NCBI GenBank assembly: GCA_965231925.1
Contig: OZ246894.1
Span: forward strand, 1,612,001-1,676,000
Reading direction: 5' to 3'
Length of the DNA: 64,000 nt
Source of the DNA: Poriferisodalis sp965231925
GTDB taxonomy: Bacteria; Actinomycetota; Acidimicrobiia; Acidimicrobiales; Poriferisodalaceae
A model generated the notes under the pieces. That model was given only the letters and a program-made list of their open reading frames with translations. It made no database searches and was not told where the DNA came from. Below, piece by piece: positions 15,730 to 23,511 of this stretch (within the stretch, counting starts at the first letter, position 1; every line of letters begins with the position of its first letter). The position numbers and the translations under genes were made by a program.

Positions 15730-18471
15730 CTAGGCGTAGGGGTCGATGACGCAGGTCGCGGTTACGTACCCATAGCGTCCCCGGCGGGCGTATGAGCACC
15801 CTGGAGAAGCGTAGGGGTCGATGACGCAGGTCATGTACTCATAGGGGTCTTGGACGGCGCCCCCGACGCGCACGCCGCTGATGGTGACCGTGTAGCAGTC
15901 CTCGCCGTCAGTCGGAATCGCATGGAGCCCCCCTCCCCAAGAACTGGTGTCGCTCCCGATGGTCCATACCAAGAAGCCGCTGCGGTCGGTGATATCGCGC
16001 GCAATCACTTCGATATCGACTGGCCCCAGTTCATCGGTCATCGCAACCGTTGCCGATGCGACATCCACCGAACAACGGGAGCAACCTGATTCAGGCCTAA
16101 ACACTTCGAACGACCACCTGGGCCACACCACCTGGTAGGGGACGTACCCGGGCGGAGGCCACGCAACGAAGTTGCGAGTGTCTCGAGTGCGAATCGAGCG
16201 CGAATCATCAAACTTGAGGTGCATGGCGTTGGCGCTCCAAGTACGACTCGGGGTACCACTCGTGTCGTACCTCCTCGGATGGTCACCCGTGCCTACCCAA
16301 TGCGAATACGGACTCGTGAGGTTTCTGCGGTGACCGACGCTGGTATTCCCGTAGCCCAAGTCTTGCATGTATGACGGAATGGCATCAATACCGTGGTGCA
16401 ACGTTAGGACTTCAGCTGGGCGGCCGCCGTCCGATACGACTTCAAGGACGACTCCAAGGTCTGGCCCACCGGAGTTACAAGGCCAGTCGGGGCCCGGATC
16501 ATGCGAGAGCTTCTGCGCCGCAGCCATTATGAGTGCCTTCGCCTGTGCTGTTGTGGACAGCACGGGGTCCTCCCTAACAGGTGTCACACCGGCCATCGCA
16601 CGGAACCAGTTCACCCGCTGGATCACGCTGTCGCGGAACTCTTGACTGGTGGTCCCCGCAACGCAGTTGTCCACGTCGCCGGTGTAGTCCGAATCGGGCT
16701 CTCTGCGGTTGAGCTCGGTCTCGTACGCGGCGACCACGGTGTCGCGATCCCATGTGTCCAAGCGCGCCGAGACAACGGGAACGAATCGGAGCTTCTTGAG
16801 CTGCCCATAACGGTTCTCGCCCCAGCAGGTTGCGGTGCCGTCAACCCGTACCCCGCACCAATGCCGGAAGCTGGCGGACACGGATATGAACTTGCCGGCC
16901 GGCGCATTGTCGCCGTTGCTGCCCCAGCAGGTTGCGGTGCCGTCGCTGCGCACCCCGCACGAATCGAAGAGTCCGGCGGACACGGATGTAAACGTGCCTG
17001 TCGGCGCGACAGAGAACCCGGACAGCGAGCGGCGGCCCCAGCAGGTCGCGGTTTGGTCGCTGCGCACCCCGCACGAATGGTCGCTGCCGGCGGACACGGA
17101 TGTGAATTTGCCTGCCGGCGCCTCAGCCTTCCCGCCGGCGTTGCCGCCCCAGCAGGTCGCGGTGCTGTCGCTGCGCACCCCGCACGAATGGTCGCTGCCG
17201 GCGGACACGGATGTGAATTTGCCTGCCGGCGCCTCAGCCTTCCCGCTGGTGTTCCGGCCCCAGCAGGTCGCGGTGCCGTCGCTGCGCACTCCGCACGAAT
17301 GGCGCCAGCCGGCGGACACGGATGTGAACTTGCCTGTCGGCGCGTCAGCCTGCCCGTAACGGTTCTCGCCCCAGCAGGTTGCAGTGCCGTCAACCCGTAC
17401 CCCGCACGAATGGGAGCTGCCGACGGACACGGATATGAACTTGCCTGTCGGCGCGTCAGTCTGCCCGCTGGTGTTCCGGCCCCAGCAGGTTGCGGTTTGG
17501 TCGCTGCGCAGCCCGCACGAATGGAAACTGCCGACGGACACGGATATGAACTTGGCTGGTGTGGGGGTTTCGGTGCTGGTGGTGTCGCCGCTGGCGGTGC
17601 GTCCGACGAGTTGTGCGGTGGCCCATCGGTTGGCGCCGGCGAGGCGTGTCATGTCGCGTCCGGCGGTTTTGGCGGCTGGCACTGCGGCGGTGCCTCCGAC
17701 GATGTAGCCGCCTGCTGCTGCGGCGCGCAGGCGTGTTTGTTGGCTGGCGGGCATGGTGGTGTTGCGTGGTCCGGCGAGGATTACGCAGTCTGTGTCGATG
17801 GCGCCGGCGAGGGTGACGGCGCTGTAGATGTCTGACTGGGCGGCTGCGTCGGAGCCGACGATGATCGGTGTGTCGCCGGTGCAGTCCGACGCGGTCCACG
17901 GTCCGGCGCCGTTGATGCGCAGTCCTGGCTGGGCGACGTCGCCGGGAGCGCTCAGCGAAGCGTCGAGCGTTGTCGTCGGGGTGGTGCCGTCGCCGGTGAG
18001 GGTTCGTGCGACAGCGCCGACGCGTTGTGCGGTGGTCCATCGGTTGGCGCCGGCGAGGCGTGTCATGTCGCGTCCGGCGGTCTTCGCGGCGGGTACTGCG
18101 GTGGTGCCGCCGACTATGTAGCCGCCTGGGGCTGCGGCGCGCAGGCGTGTTTGTTGGCTGTTGGGGATGTTGCTGTTGCGGGGCCCCGCGAGGATCACGC
18201 AGTCGGTGTCGATGACGCCGGCGAGGGTGACGGCGCTGTAGATGTCTGACTGGGCGGCTGCGTCGGAGCCGACGATGATCGGTGTGTCGCCGGTGCAGTC
18301 CGACGCGGTCCACGCCTGCGCGCCGGCCACGAACGCGTCGGCGGCCTGAGCACCAGCAGGCAGCGCGACAACAGATGCGAGCAGCGCAGCGTACACCGCG
18401 CCCACAGCGAGCCGCGCCGTCGAGCGGCCCCGCCGGATGTCTGGGCGAGGGTTCGGTGTCGGTGTCATCAT
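15730..18471 (-). CDS. Secreted protein: cell-wall-binding repeats, seven-repeat RCC1 propeller and CAP domain
   Basis: A 913-residue exported protein. The ATG at 18471 follows GAGGAG by 5 bases and begins a signal peptide (RRGRSTARLAVGAVYAALLA, cut after AGAQA). Two nearly identical cell-wall-binding-2-type repeats follow (PIIVGSDAAAQSDIYSAVTL). Next come seven RCC1-like repeats (FTSVSAGSDHSCGVRSD-TATCWG), enough for one beta-propeller. Then a CAP/SCP domain (RVNWFRAMAGVTPV, SHDPGPDWPCN, VGHRRNLTSPYSHWVGTG) and a short C-terminal domain ending in DPYA. It is anchored to the wall, with a propeller for binding and a CAP domain of unknown activity. Fragments of the same architecture recur at 3303, 21296 and 57774. 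The start overlaps the stop of a CHAP-domain remnant. Confidence 0.85.
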   Translation of the reverse strand: MMTPTPNPRPDIRRGRSTARLAVGAVYAALLASVVALPAGAQAADAFVAGAQAWTASDCTGDTPIIVGSDAAAQSDIYSAVTLAGVIDTDCVILAGPRNSNIPNSQQTRLRAAAPGGYIVGGTTAVPAAKTAGRDMTRLAGANRWTTAQRVGAVARTLTGDGTTPTTTLDASLSAPGDVAQPGLRINGAGPWTASDCTGDTPIIVGSDAAAQSDIYSAVTLAGAIDTDCVILAGPRNTTMPASQQTRLRAAAAGGYIVGGTAAVPAAKTAGRDMTRLAGANRWATAQLVGRTASGDTTSTETPTPAKFISVSVGSFHSCGLRSDQTATCWGRNTSGQTDAPTGKFISVSVGSSHSCGVRVDGTATCWGENRYGQADAPTGKFTSVSAGWRHSCGVRSDGTATCWGRNTSGKAEAPAGKFTSVSAGSDHSCGVRSDSTATCWGGNAGGKAEAPAGKFTSVSAGSDHSCGVRSDQTATCWGRRSLSGFSVAPTGTFTSVSAGLFDSCGVRSDGTATCWGSNGDNAPAGKFISVSASFRHWCGVRVDGTATCWGENRYGQLKKLRFVPVVSARLDTWDRDTVVAAYETELNRREPDSDYTGDVDNCVAGTTSQEFRDSVIQRVNWFRAMAGVTPVREDPVLSTTAQAKALIMAAAQKLSHDPGPDWPCNSGGPDLGVVLEVVSDGGRPAEVLTLHHGIDAIPSYMQDLGYGNTSVGHRRNLTSPYSHWVGTGDHPRRYDTSGTPSRTWSANAMHLKFDDSRSIRTRDTRNFVAWPPPGYVPYQVVWPRWSFEVFRPESGCSRCSVDVASATVAMTDELGPVDIEVIARDITDRSGFLVWTIGSDTSSWGGGLHAIPTDGEDCYTVTISGVRVGGAVQDPYEYMTCVIDPYASPGCSYARRGRYGYVTATCVIDPYA

Positions 18472-18660
18472 TCGGTCTCCTCGAAATGGATGAAGTAGTC
18501 CGGCCAATTCGGGCCGCCCCGGTTGAGCGTGACGCCGACCCGCAGCCCGCACGATTTGCCGTCGCTATTGGTGTCGGAGATCACGATCGTGTCGCCGTTC
18601 TCAGACACAGACTCGACGTAGGCAACGTGCCCGAACCTCGGAACTGCCGTTGAGCCGAGA
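18468..18660 (-). pseudogene. CHAP-domain C-terminal remnant, translationally coupled to the RCC1/CAP gene
   Basis: A frame without a start reads AVPRFGHVAYVESVSENGDT then ISDTNSDG and ends FIHFEETE-stop. This matches the end of CHAP (amidase/peptidase) domains, with the catalytic-type GHVAYVE strand. Its TGA overlaps the ATG of the next gene, indicating that the full ancestor was co-translated with the wall protein. The 5' part is lost near 18660, just before a G homopolymer. The same remnant occurs at about 21650-21760. Confidence 0.65.
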
Positions 18661-18709
18661 GGTCAGCAGGTTCAGGTCAACCCTGGGCGTCGCCCTACTG
18701 TGCGGGGAA

Positions 18710-18736
18710 GGGGGGGGGGGGGGGGGGGGGGGGGGG
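18710..18736. repeat. Homopolymer of 27 G
   Basis: An uninterrupted G27 run follows gggaa. The sequence after it (tcgcagcgatgctcgcatgt) matches 21791 onward, where the corresponding position has only aaaggggg followed by tccgcagcg. The run therefore appears as an expansion, biological or technical, of a short G tract. The surrounding 18661-18897 hold no gene. Confidence 0.9.
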
Positions 18737-18897
18737 TCGCAGCGATGCTCGCATGTGCTGGGCACTCTTCACGGAGCGAAAGCTAACACCATCTGCCGAT
18801 CGCTGTCTTCGTTGTGAGACGAACGGGAAACCGCGGACGGGGCTGGCGCCGGAGGGCGGCTGCGAGCGTTAGTGCCAGGTTCCTCGTGCGGCGGTGC

Positions 18898-19054
18898 TCA
18901 TCGCTCGCTGAGCTTGTTCATCTCGTCAGCGATGCCCAGCAGCATCTCGGAGTGACTCGCCAGCGTCTCGGCAGTCTCGCGCTGTGATGCTCCGATGGTG
19001 CCGACCGTGGCCTTGATGGTGTCGGTCCTCAGCTCGGCGCCTATCCGCTCGCGC
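18898..19054 (-). pseudogene. Fragment with a VapB-like segment downstream of the AAA ATPase
   Basis: The minus-strand frame reads GAELRTDTIKATVGT and then a helical stretch ending in MNKLSER. AELRTDTIKATV is almost the same as in vapB at 15056-15250, but there is no start of its own, since the frame enters from inside the ATPase gene, and no toxin follows. It looks like a spliced piece of an antitoxin gene. Confidence 0.4.
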
Positions 19055-20377
19055 TCAGGGTGCCAACGCGGACACCGAGACAACTGCGACGCCGTCGGGG
19101 CGGTCATAGCTGTATCCCGATGCGGTGATCACTGCCAGCTTCGACGGCGGGCCGATGAGATCTGTGTCGACTTTGGCTGCTAGGCGAAGCAGCGACTTCG
19201 CTGCGTCGTCGACGCCTTTGGCGCTGCCGAGCTTCACCTCGACTGCCATCCAACGACCGTCGCCCGCCTCCACGATGGCATCGGCTTCGAGGTGATCGCT
19301 GTCGCGGTAATGCGTGACTACGGCATCGTTGGCTTGGGCATAGATGCGCAGGTCGCGTACCACCAGCGATTCGAACATGAAGCCGAACGCCGGAAGGTCC
19401 CCCAGCAGGCGGCTGGGAGTCGCTCGCAGCACAGCGGCTGCCAGCGACGGATCCACAAAGTGGCGCTTGGGCTTGGCGGTGAGCGTGGCACGCGAGCGCA
19501 GATGAGTGCGCCAATGGAGAAGGTCCTCCAGCACGAACAGACGTCGCAGCGCATTCAGGTAACTACCCGCGGTCGTGCGGTGCAGTCCCTCGCCGCTGCC
19601 GGCTTCGGATGCGAGCTTGTTGACCGACGCCGTCGTGGAGACGTTGCGGGCCAGCGACATGATGAGGCGATGGACCCCTTCGGGGTTCCGGTGCACGCCA
19701 TCGACGGCAGAGACATCGACGCGGCACACCTCGCTGAGGTAGTCCCGCAGCGCTCGCTGGGCAGTCGCCGCGTCCTGGCCGAGCAGGCGGGGCCAGCCGC
19801 CGCGGCAGGTGATGTCGGCTATGGCTTCGACGTCGATGCCTGATGGCGATGCCGCGCAGGCAGCGCCGCTCAAGAGGCCATTCAGCGACACCTCTCCGGT
19901 GGAATGGCCGGATTCGAGCAGCGACATGGGACGCATGCGCAACCGGCCGATGCGCCCGGCGCCGGAGTGGCGCGTGAGATCGTCGGGCGGCGTGGCGGAA
20001 CCCGTCAGGATGAAGCGGCCGCTCAGGCCGGGTTGCGCATCGCAGGCAGCACGCACGTGGGGCCACACGTCGGGCGCGAGTTGCCACTCGTCGAGCAGTC
20101 GCGGTGCTGCGCCCTCGAGAACGGTCTGCGGTGCGACGCTCGACGCGAGCCGGGCGCTCGCGTCCTGCTCGAACAACACTTCGCTGCGGGCAAAGTGCTT
20201 TGAAGTCCATGTCTTGCCGCAGCCTCGAGGTCCTTCCACGACCACAGCAGCGGATGCAGCGAGTGCGTCCCGGAGATCGTGATGGACCACACGTGTGAGG
20301 TAGCCGGCGGGTGTCAGAGTGTCGTCAGGAGCGTTGCGGGCTTTGCTGTCGGACACGAGAACCCCCGGTGGATGCAT
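19055..20377 (-). CDS. AAA ATPase, DUF4143 family
   Basis: A 440-residue ATPase. Walker A is VVEGPRGCGKTWT (about residues 47-58), LLDEWQ is the Walker B-like strand, and FILTGSATPP is sensor 1. The DUF4143 C-terminal nuclease-like domain shows DYLSEVCRVDVS, FMFESLVVRDLRIYA, HYRDSDHLEADAIVE and WMAVEVKLG. The D, E and E-x-K pattern resembles PD-(D/E)XK folds. The cellular role of the family is poorly known. ATG 20377 gives a seven-residue extension; GTG 20356 (VSDSKARN) is an alternative. Its C-terminal end recurs as a fragment at 22377-22475, and an N-terminal stub of a related gene is at 60974-61114. Confidence 0.85.
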   Translation of the reverse strand: MHPPGVLVSDSKARNAPDDTLTPAGYLTRVVHHDLRDALAASAAVVVEGPRGCGKTWTSKHFARSEVLFEQDASARLASSVAPQTVLEGAAPRLLDEWQLAPDVWPHVRAACDAQPGLSGRFILTGSATPPDDLTRHSGAGRIGRLRMRPMSLLESGHSTGEVSLNGLLSGAACAASPSGIDVEAIADITCRGGWPRLLGQDAATAQRALRDYLSEVCRVDVSAVDGVHRNPEGVHRLIMSLARNVSTTASVNKLASEAGSGEGLHRTTAGSYLNALRRLFVLEDLLHWRTHLRSRATLTAKPKRHFVDPSLAAAVLRATPSRLLGDLPAFGFMFESLVVRDLRIYAQANDAVVTHYRDSDHLEADAIVEAGDGRWMAVEVKLGSAKGVDDAAKSLLRLAAKVDTDLIGPPSKLAVITASGYSYDRPDGVAVVSVSALAP

Positions 20378-20542
20378 GTCGACTGCAAAGCGCCGCAGCT
20401 TGACGCTTCTGCTTCAATCGACTTCAATCGACAACTTTGGAAGACTCTAATCGACTGTTTCAAGGGCATCTAACCGACTGTTTCTTGGACCGACAACCAA
20501 CCACTCCGAAGCCGCCTACGCTGCGCATCAGACGCATGTTGT

Positions 20543-20573
20543 CGCATAAATGCGATATCGTTGCATTTATGCG
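20543..20573. promoter_or_regulatory. Palindrome over the start of the truncated AAA ATPase
   Basis: CGCATAAATGC and GCATTTATGCG form a perfect 11-bp inverted repeat with a 9-bp spacer (gatatcgtt). It covers the ATG at 20569. An identical copy stands at 23481-23511 before the intact paralog. Its location suggests an autoregulatory operator or a hairpin hiding the ribosome site. Confidence 0.6.
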
Positions 20574-21180
20574 GGCCAGGGGGAGCAATCCGTTCACGCT
20601 GACGTTCGGCTTCGCTCCACGGGTTCTCATCGGTCGAGACGGGTTGCTCGAGGCATCTGATCGCGCGCTCGACGAGGGGCCGGGCAGCAGCGGGTTCTCT
20701 GCGCTGTACACGGGACCGCGCGGCTCGGGCAAGACTGTGCTCCTCAACGAGATCGATCCTGCGTCACCGAGTCGGTGACGCAGGATCGCGTCTGCCGGCC
20801 GACCCTCAACAGCCTTACCTCAATCGAACGCCGCTATCTGGCCGCGCTGGCACAACACGGCGGCACGGCCGCCCGGCGAGACCTCGGCACCAGTTCAGGC
20901 ATCAGCGCGGCCCAGATGGCTACCGCGGAGCAATGGCTCATCGACAACGGGTGCATCGAGATCCTGAACGCTCACGAGCACCCAGCCGGCCCCGACGCCG
21001 AGATCGGCTGCGCCGTCACAGCCCGAACGGTCGCTGGACGCATCGAGAGCGAATCGGGCTACGAGCCGGCGGCGACATGAGCCGCGCAAGAGTCGGCGCG
21101 TGCCCTGTCGCCGCAGTGCAATCACCCGATGCAGCGAGCCAAGGCACGCTGCATCCTTCGCCTCGGCCATCCAAGAGGGC
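20569..21180 (+). pseudogene. AAA ATPase, internally deleted copy of the gene at 23507
   Basis: The first 64 codons match the intact ATPase through Walker A (GPRGSGKTVLLNEI) and then jump at about 20755 to the segment before VTQDRVCRPTLNSLTSIERRYL. Some 660 bp, including Walker B, are missing. Both sides of the join share TCGA, pointing to microhomology deletion. The first part ends at a TGA (20776-20778); the second runs to a TGA at 21078-21080, where the intact copy has a proline codon. The last 100 bp still match the intact gene's 3' end. Confidence 0.85.
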
Positions 21181-21195
21181 ACAGATCCCGCTGAA

Positions 21196-21295
21196 ACGGG
21201 CCGGGAAGCGGGCGGTGCGGGCTTCGCCGATGACGGGGATGGCGGTGGGCGAGCACAGTCTCGTGGTGCTTCACCTGCGGGTCGTCGAAACAGCG
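21196..21295 (-). pseudogene. CaiB-type CoA-transferase fragment
   Basis: About 95 bp match 26050-26150 of the intact CaiB/BaiF gene (the DDPQVKHNETVLA to RFPARF region on the minus strand), with several substitutions and no start or stop of its own. It directly follows the truncated ATPase. In the intact ATPase copy the same join occurs at about 24790. Confidence 0.7.
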
Positions 21296-21765
21296 TAGGA
21301 GACACACCCGGGCGGCGTCTCGAATGCGAATCGAGCGCGAACGAGCCAACTCGATATCCGTGGACTCGGGCGCGTTGCCTGGCGCTGGCGCCCCATCTCC
21401 CGTGCGGATGCGCCCGGTCCGGCCGTGCGATGCGCGGATGGTCACCCGTGCCTATCCGACGCAAACGTTGCCCACGTCGCCGGTGTAGCCCAGTCGGGCG
21501 CCTCACGCTCGAACTCGGTCTCGCACGCGGCGACCACGATGCCGCCATCCCATATGTCCAAGCGCACCAAGACAACGGGTCCGGACGCTCTGATCTGCGT
21601 GCGGGGGCCGCAGCAGGTTGCGGTGCCGTCGATGCGCAGCCCGCACGATGTGCCGTCGCGGTTGGAGTCGGAGATCACCATCGTGTCGCCGTTCTCAGAC
21701 ACTGACTCGACGTAGGCAACGTGCCCGAGTCTCGGAACTGCCGTTGTGCCAAGACGCCGTCACGT
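21296..21765 (-). pseudogene. Collapsed CHAP-RCC1-CAP locus
   Basis: Read on the minus strand, this stretch keeps the order of the 15730-18660 locus but with large deletions. First comes a CHAP piece (GHVAYVESVSENGDTMVISD). It is fused at the shared SCGLR to a single RCC1 repeat (SCGLRIDGTATCCG). Then comes a CAP start (WDGGIVVAACETEFEREAPD), and scattered CAP-end matches follow down to about 21310. There is no continuous frame. Confidence 0.7.
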
Positions 21766-21869
21766 CAAGGCCACCTACAACGTAAAGGGGGTCCGCAGCG
21801 ATGCTCGCATGTGCCGGGCACTGTTCACGGAGCGAAGCCTAACCTCAGCTGCCGGTCGCCGCCTTCAAG

Positions 21870-22132
21870 CGATCATCGCCGAGATGAGCGATGACTGCCT
21901 CGCCGACAACGTGATCGTGCCCTATGGGGTCACCTGGCTGGACAGCGAGGTGCAGGTCGTCAGCCTGGATCACGCCATGTGGTTCCATGAGCCGGCCCGG
22001 GCCGACGAGTGGATCTATTGCGAGCAGCGCCCGCTGGCTGCCCGCAGCAACCGAGGCACCGCCGAAGCCCGCTTCTGGCAGAACGGCCGGCTGGTAGCCA
22101 CCGCGGTCCGAGAAGCGCTCGCGCGACTCTGA
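21870..22132 (+). pseudogene. tesB 3'-end fragment
   Basis: The 87 C-terminal codons are almost identical to tesB 14317-14580 (MSDDCLADNVIVPYGVTWL through ATAVREALARL and stop). No thioesterase N-terminus exists, and the preceding sequence is unrelated. The CaiB 3'-end fragment follows at once. Confidence 0.85.
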
Positions 22133-22159
22133 CGTGCCTGGTTGATCGTTCCGCAGGTG

Positions 22160-22240
22160 CGGTGCTGCCCGTAGTTCGGGCGACGATGCCGTCGTTGCGG
22201 AGCTCGGCGATCTCGTCGCCCGAGAGGCCGAGTTCGGCCC
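22160..22240 (-). pseudogene. CaiB 3'-end fragment
   Basis: On the minus strand the sequence matches the last 25 codons of the CaiB gene at 25924-27087 (LGLSGDEIAALRNDGIVA). Related pieces lie at about 15337-15365 and at 58685-58785. Confidence 0.65.
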
Positions 22241-22376
22241 CGACCTCCGTGGACACCCGGCGTCGGCATGGGTGGCTTCGAATGCGTTGAGTCTGCAACG
22301 AGACAGGTCACGGCGTTGTTCCCGCCGGCGGCTAGCCAAGTGTTTCTGCAGGTCAGCGCCTGTCCGTTCGCGCTCA

Positions 22377-22475
22377 GGGCGCCAACGCGGACACCGAGAC
22401 AACCGCGACGCCATCGGGGCGGTCATAGCTGTATCCGGGCGCGGTGATCACTGCCAGCTTCGACGGCAGGCCGTC
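22377..22475 (-). pseudogene. DUF4143 ATPase 3'-end fragment
   Basis: It matches 19055-19150 of the complete ATPase gene (LAVITASGYSYDRPDGVAVV to the end) with few changes, then breaks off. The following 22476-22629 show no recognisable gene. Confidence 0.75.
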
Positions 22476-22629
22476 GGCGTCAGACTTGGCGCGAGACTGG
22501 TCACGGGCGTTGCGGGTGCCTTGGGTGGGACTCGTCGACGTCGGCGACCGGCTCCTTGGACTTGTCGGCTGCGGCCGGTCCGGAACGAGCGACGTGACCT
22601 ACGGGCTCGATGTGCCGGCAAGGCCGGTG

Positions 22630-23127
22630 TCAATCCACTGACGCTGCTGCTGCCAGCCCTCTTTGCATCGTGGTCACCTGGCCCTCGACACGCGTCAGCC
22701 GGTCACCCTGTTCGGCGAGCTTGTCGTTCTGCGCTTTGAACAGAGAAGCCATCTCGCTCTTGAGCGACTCGACCTGGGTCTTTGTCTCGCTCTCAAGCGA
22801 TGCGATCTTGGACATCGTCTCGCTCTTGAGCGACTCGACCTGGGTCTTTGTCTCGCTCTCAAGCGATGCGATCTTGGACATCGTCTCGCTCTTGAGCGAC
22901 TCCACCTGCTTTCCCACACTGACAATTTGCCCGGAGAGCTCGCTGTGGATGCTCTTGAGCGCGACGGCGTTGCTCTCCTTCGCACTGTTGACCACTGTGG
23001 CCAACGCGTCCAGCCGATCCCCGAGCCCGCTGGAGATCGTCTTGCTCTGCTGCTGCAAGATCGCCCAAATCAAGGCCAGCGACCCGAGAACGATGCCCGT
23101 CAGCGTCAGCCAGTCCGCGCCTTCCAT
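22630..23127 (-). CDS. Membrane-anchored coiled-coil protein with 22-residue repeats
   Basis: A 165-residue protein. After a short N-terminus (MEGADWLTLTG) comes one membrane helix (IVLGSLALIWAIL, residues about 10-23). A long coiled coil follows, with a tandem duplication of a 22-residue unit (VESLKSETMSKIASLESETK) encoded by an exact 66-bp DNA repeat at about 22756-22887. ATG 23127 was chosen because the membrane segment follows directly; the frame is open further upstream. Function is unknown. The low-complexity coil and location in the island suggest a rapidly changing accessory protein. Confidence 0.6.
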   Translation of the reverse strand: MEGADWLTLTGIVLGSLALIWAILQQQSKTISSGLGDRLDALATVVNSAKESNAVALKSIHSELSGQIVSVGKQVESLKSETMSKIASLESETKTQVESLKSETMSKIASLESETKTQVESLKSEMASLFKAQNDKLAEQGDRLTRVEGQVTTMQRGLAAAASVD

Positions 23128-23252
23128 AACCGCAATCCTAGGCCACGTCCCGGTGGCCCTCACATCGACCCACCTCGTCGCCCCTCGCGTTCCGTCCGCT
23201 CGGGTGACCAAATCGAAGAACATTGTCCAGGCCCCTGTGCCACGATGACGCC

Positions 23253-23378
23253 GTGACGGACTCTCCTGTCGTGATGATTCGCGCCGAGTGCGACAGATGC
23301 GGCGACGATGCTGCGGTGCCGGCGCTGTCTGACGGGCTCGAGGGGATCGTGGCTGCCGAGATCGACGCCGGCCACTAG
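23253..23378 (+). CDS. Small hypothetical protein
   Basis: A 41-codon frame starting with GTG. It carries the pair CDRCGDDA, as in a small zinc-ribbon half, and an acidic C-terminus. It has no recognised family. It could be a chance frame; it lies in the short gap between the coiled-coil gene and the AAA ATPase operator. Confidence 0.3.
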   Translation: MTDSPVVMIRAECDRCGDDAAVPALSDGLEGIVAAEIDAGH

Positions 23379-23480
23379 CCGTCTACATCACACGGCGCAT
23401 GATGCGCCGCCTCCACGAAACAGTGAAGATGTGGGTGGGGAGCCCCTTCGAAACGACGCTGCGCATCAGACGCATGTTGT

Positions 23481-23511
23481 CGCATAAATGCGATATCGTT
23501 GCATTTATGCG
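23481..23511. promoter_or_regulatory. Palindrome over the start of the intact AAA ATPase
   Basis: This is identical to the 20543-20573 palindrome: 11-bp arms, 9-bp spacer, covering the ATG at 23507. Conservation of this non-coding element in both copies supports a regulatory role. If instead translation starts at ATG 23474, the palindrome would be coding. Confidence 0.6.

Noticed and set aside
16800..17560. Regular repeats considered as a CRISPR array
   Set aside because: Units of about 111 bp are continuous coding repeats without unique spacers of constant length.
16501..17835. A 444-codon plus-strand repeat protein, rich in A, G and H, opposite the RCC1 array
   Set aside because: It mirrors the RCC1 repeats on the other strand. 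The minus strand has the signal peptide, ribosome site and known domains.
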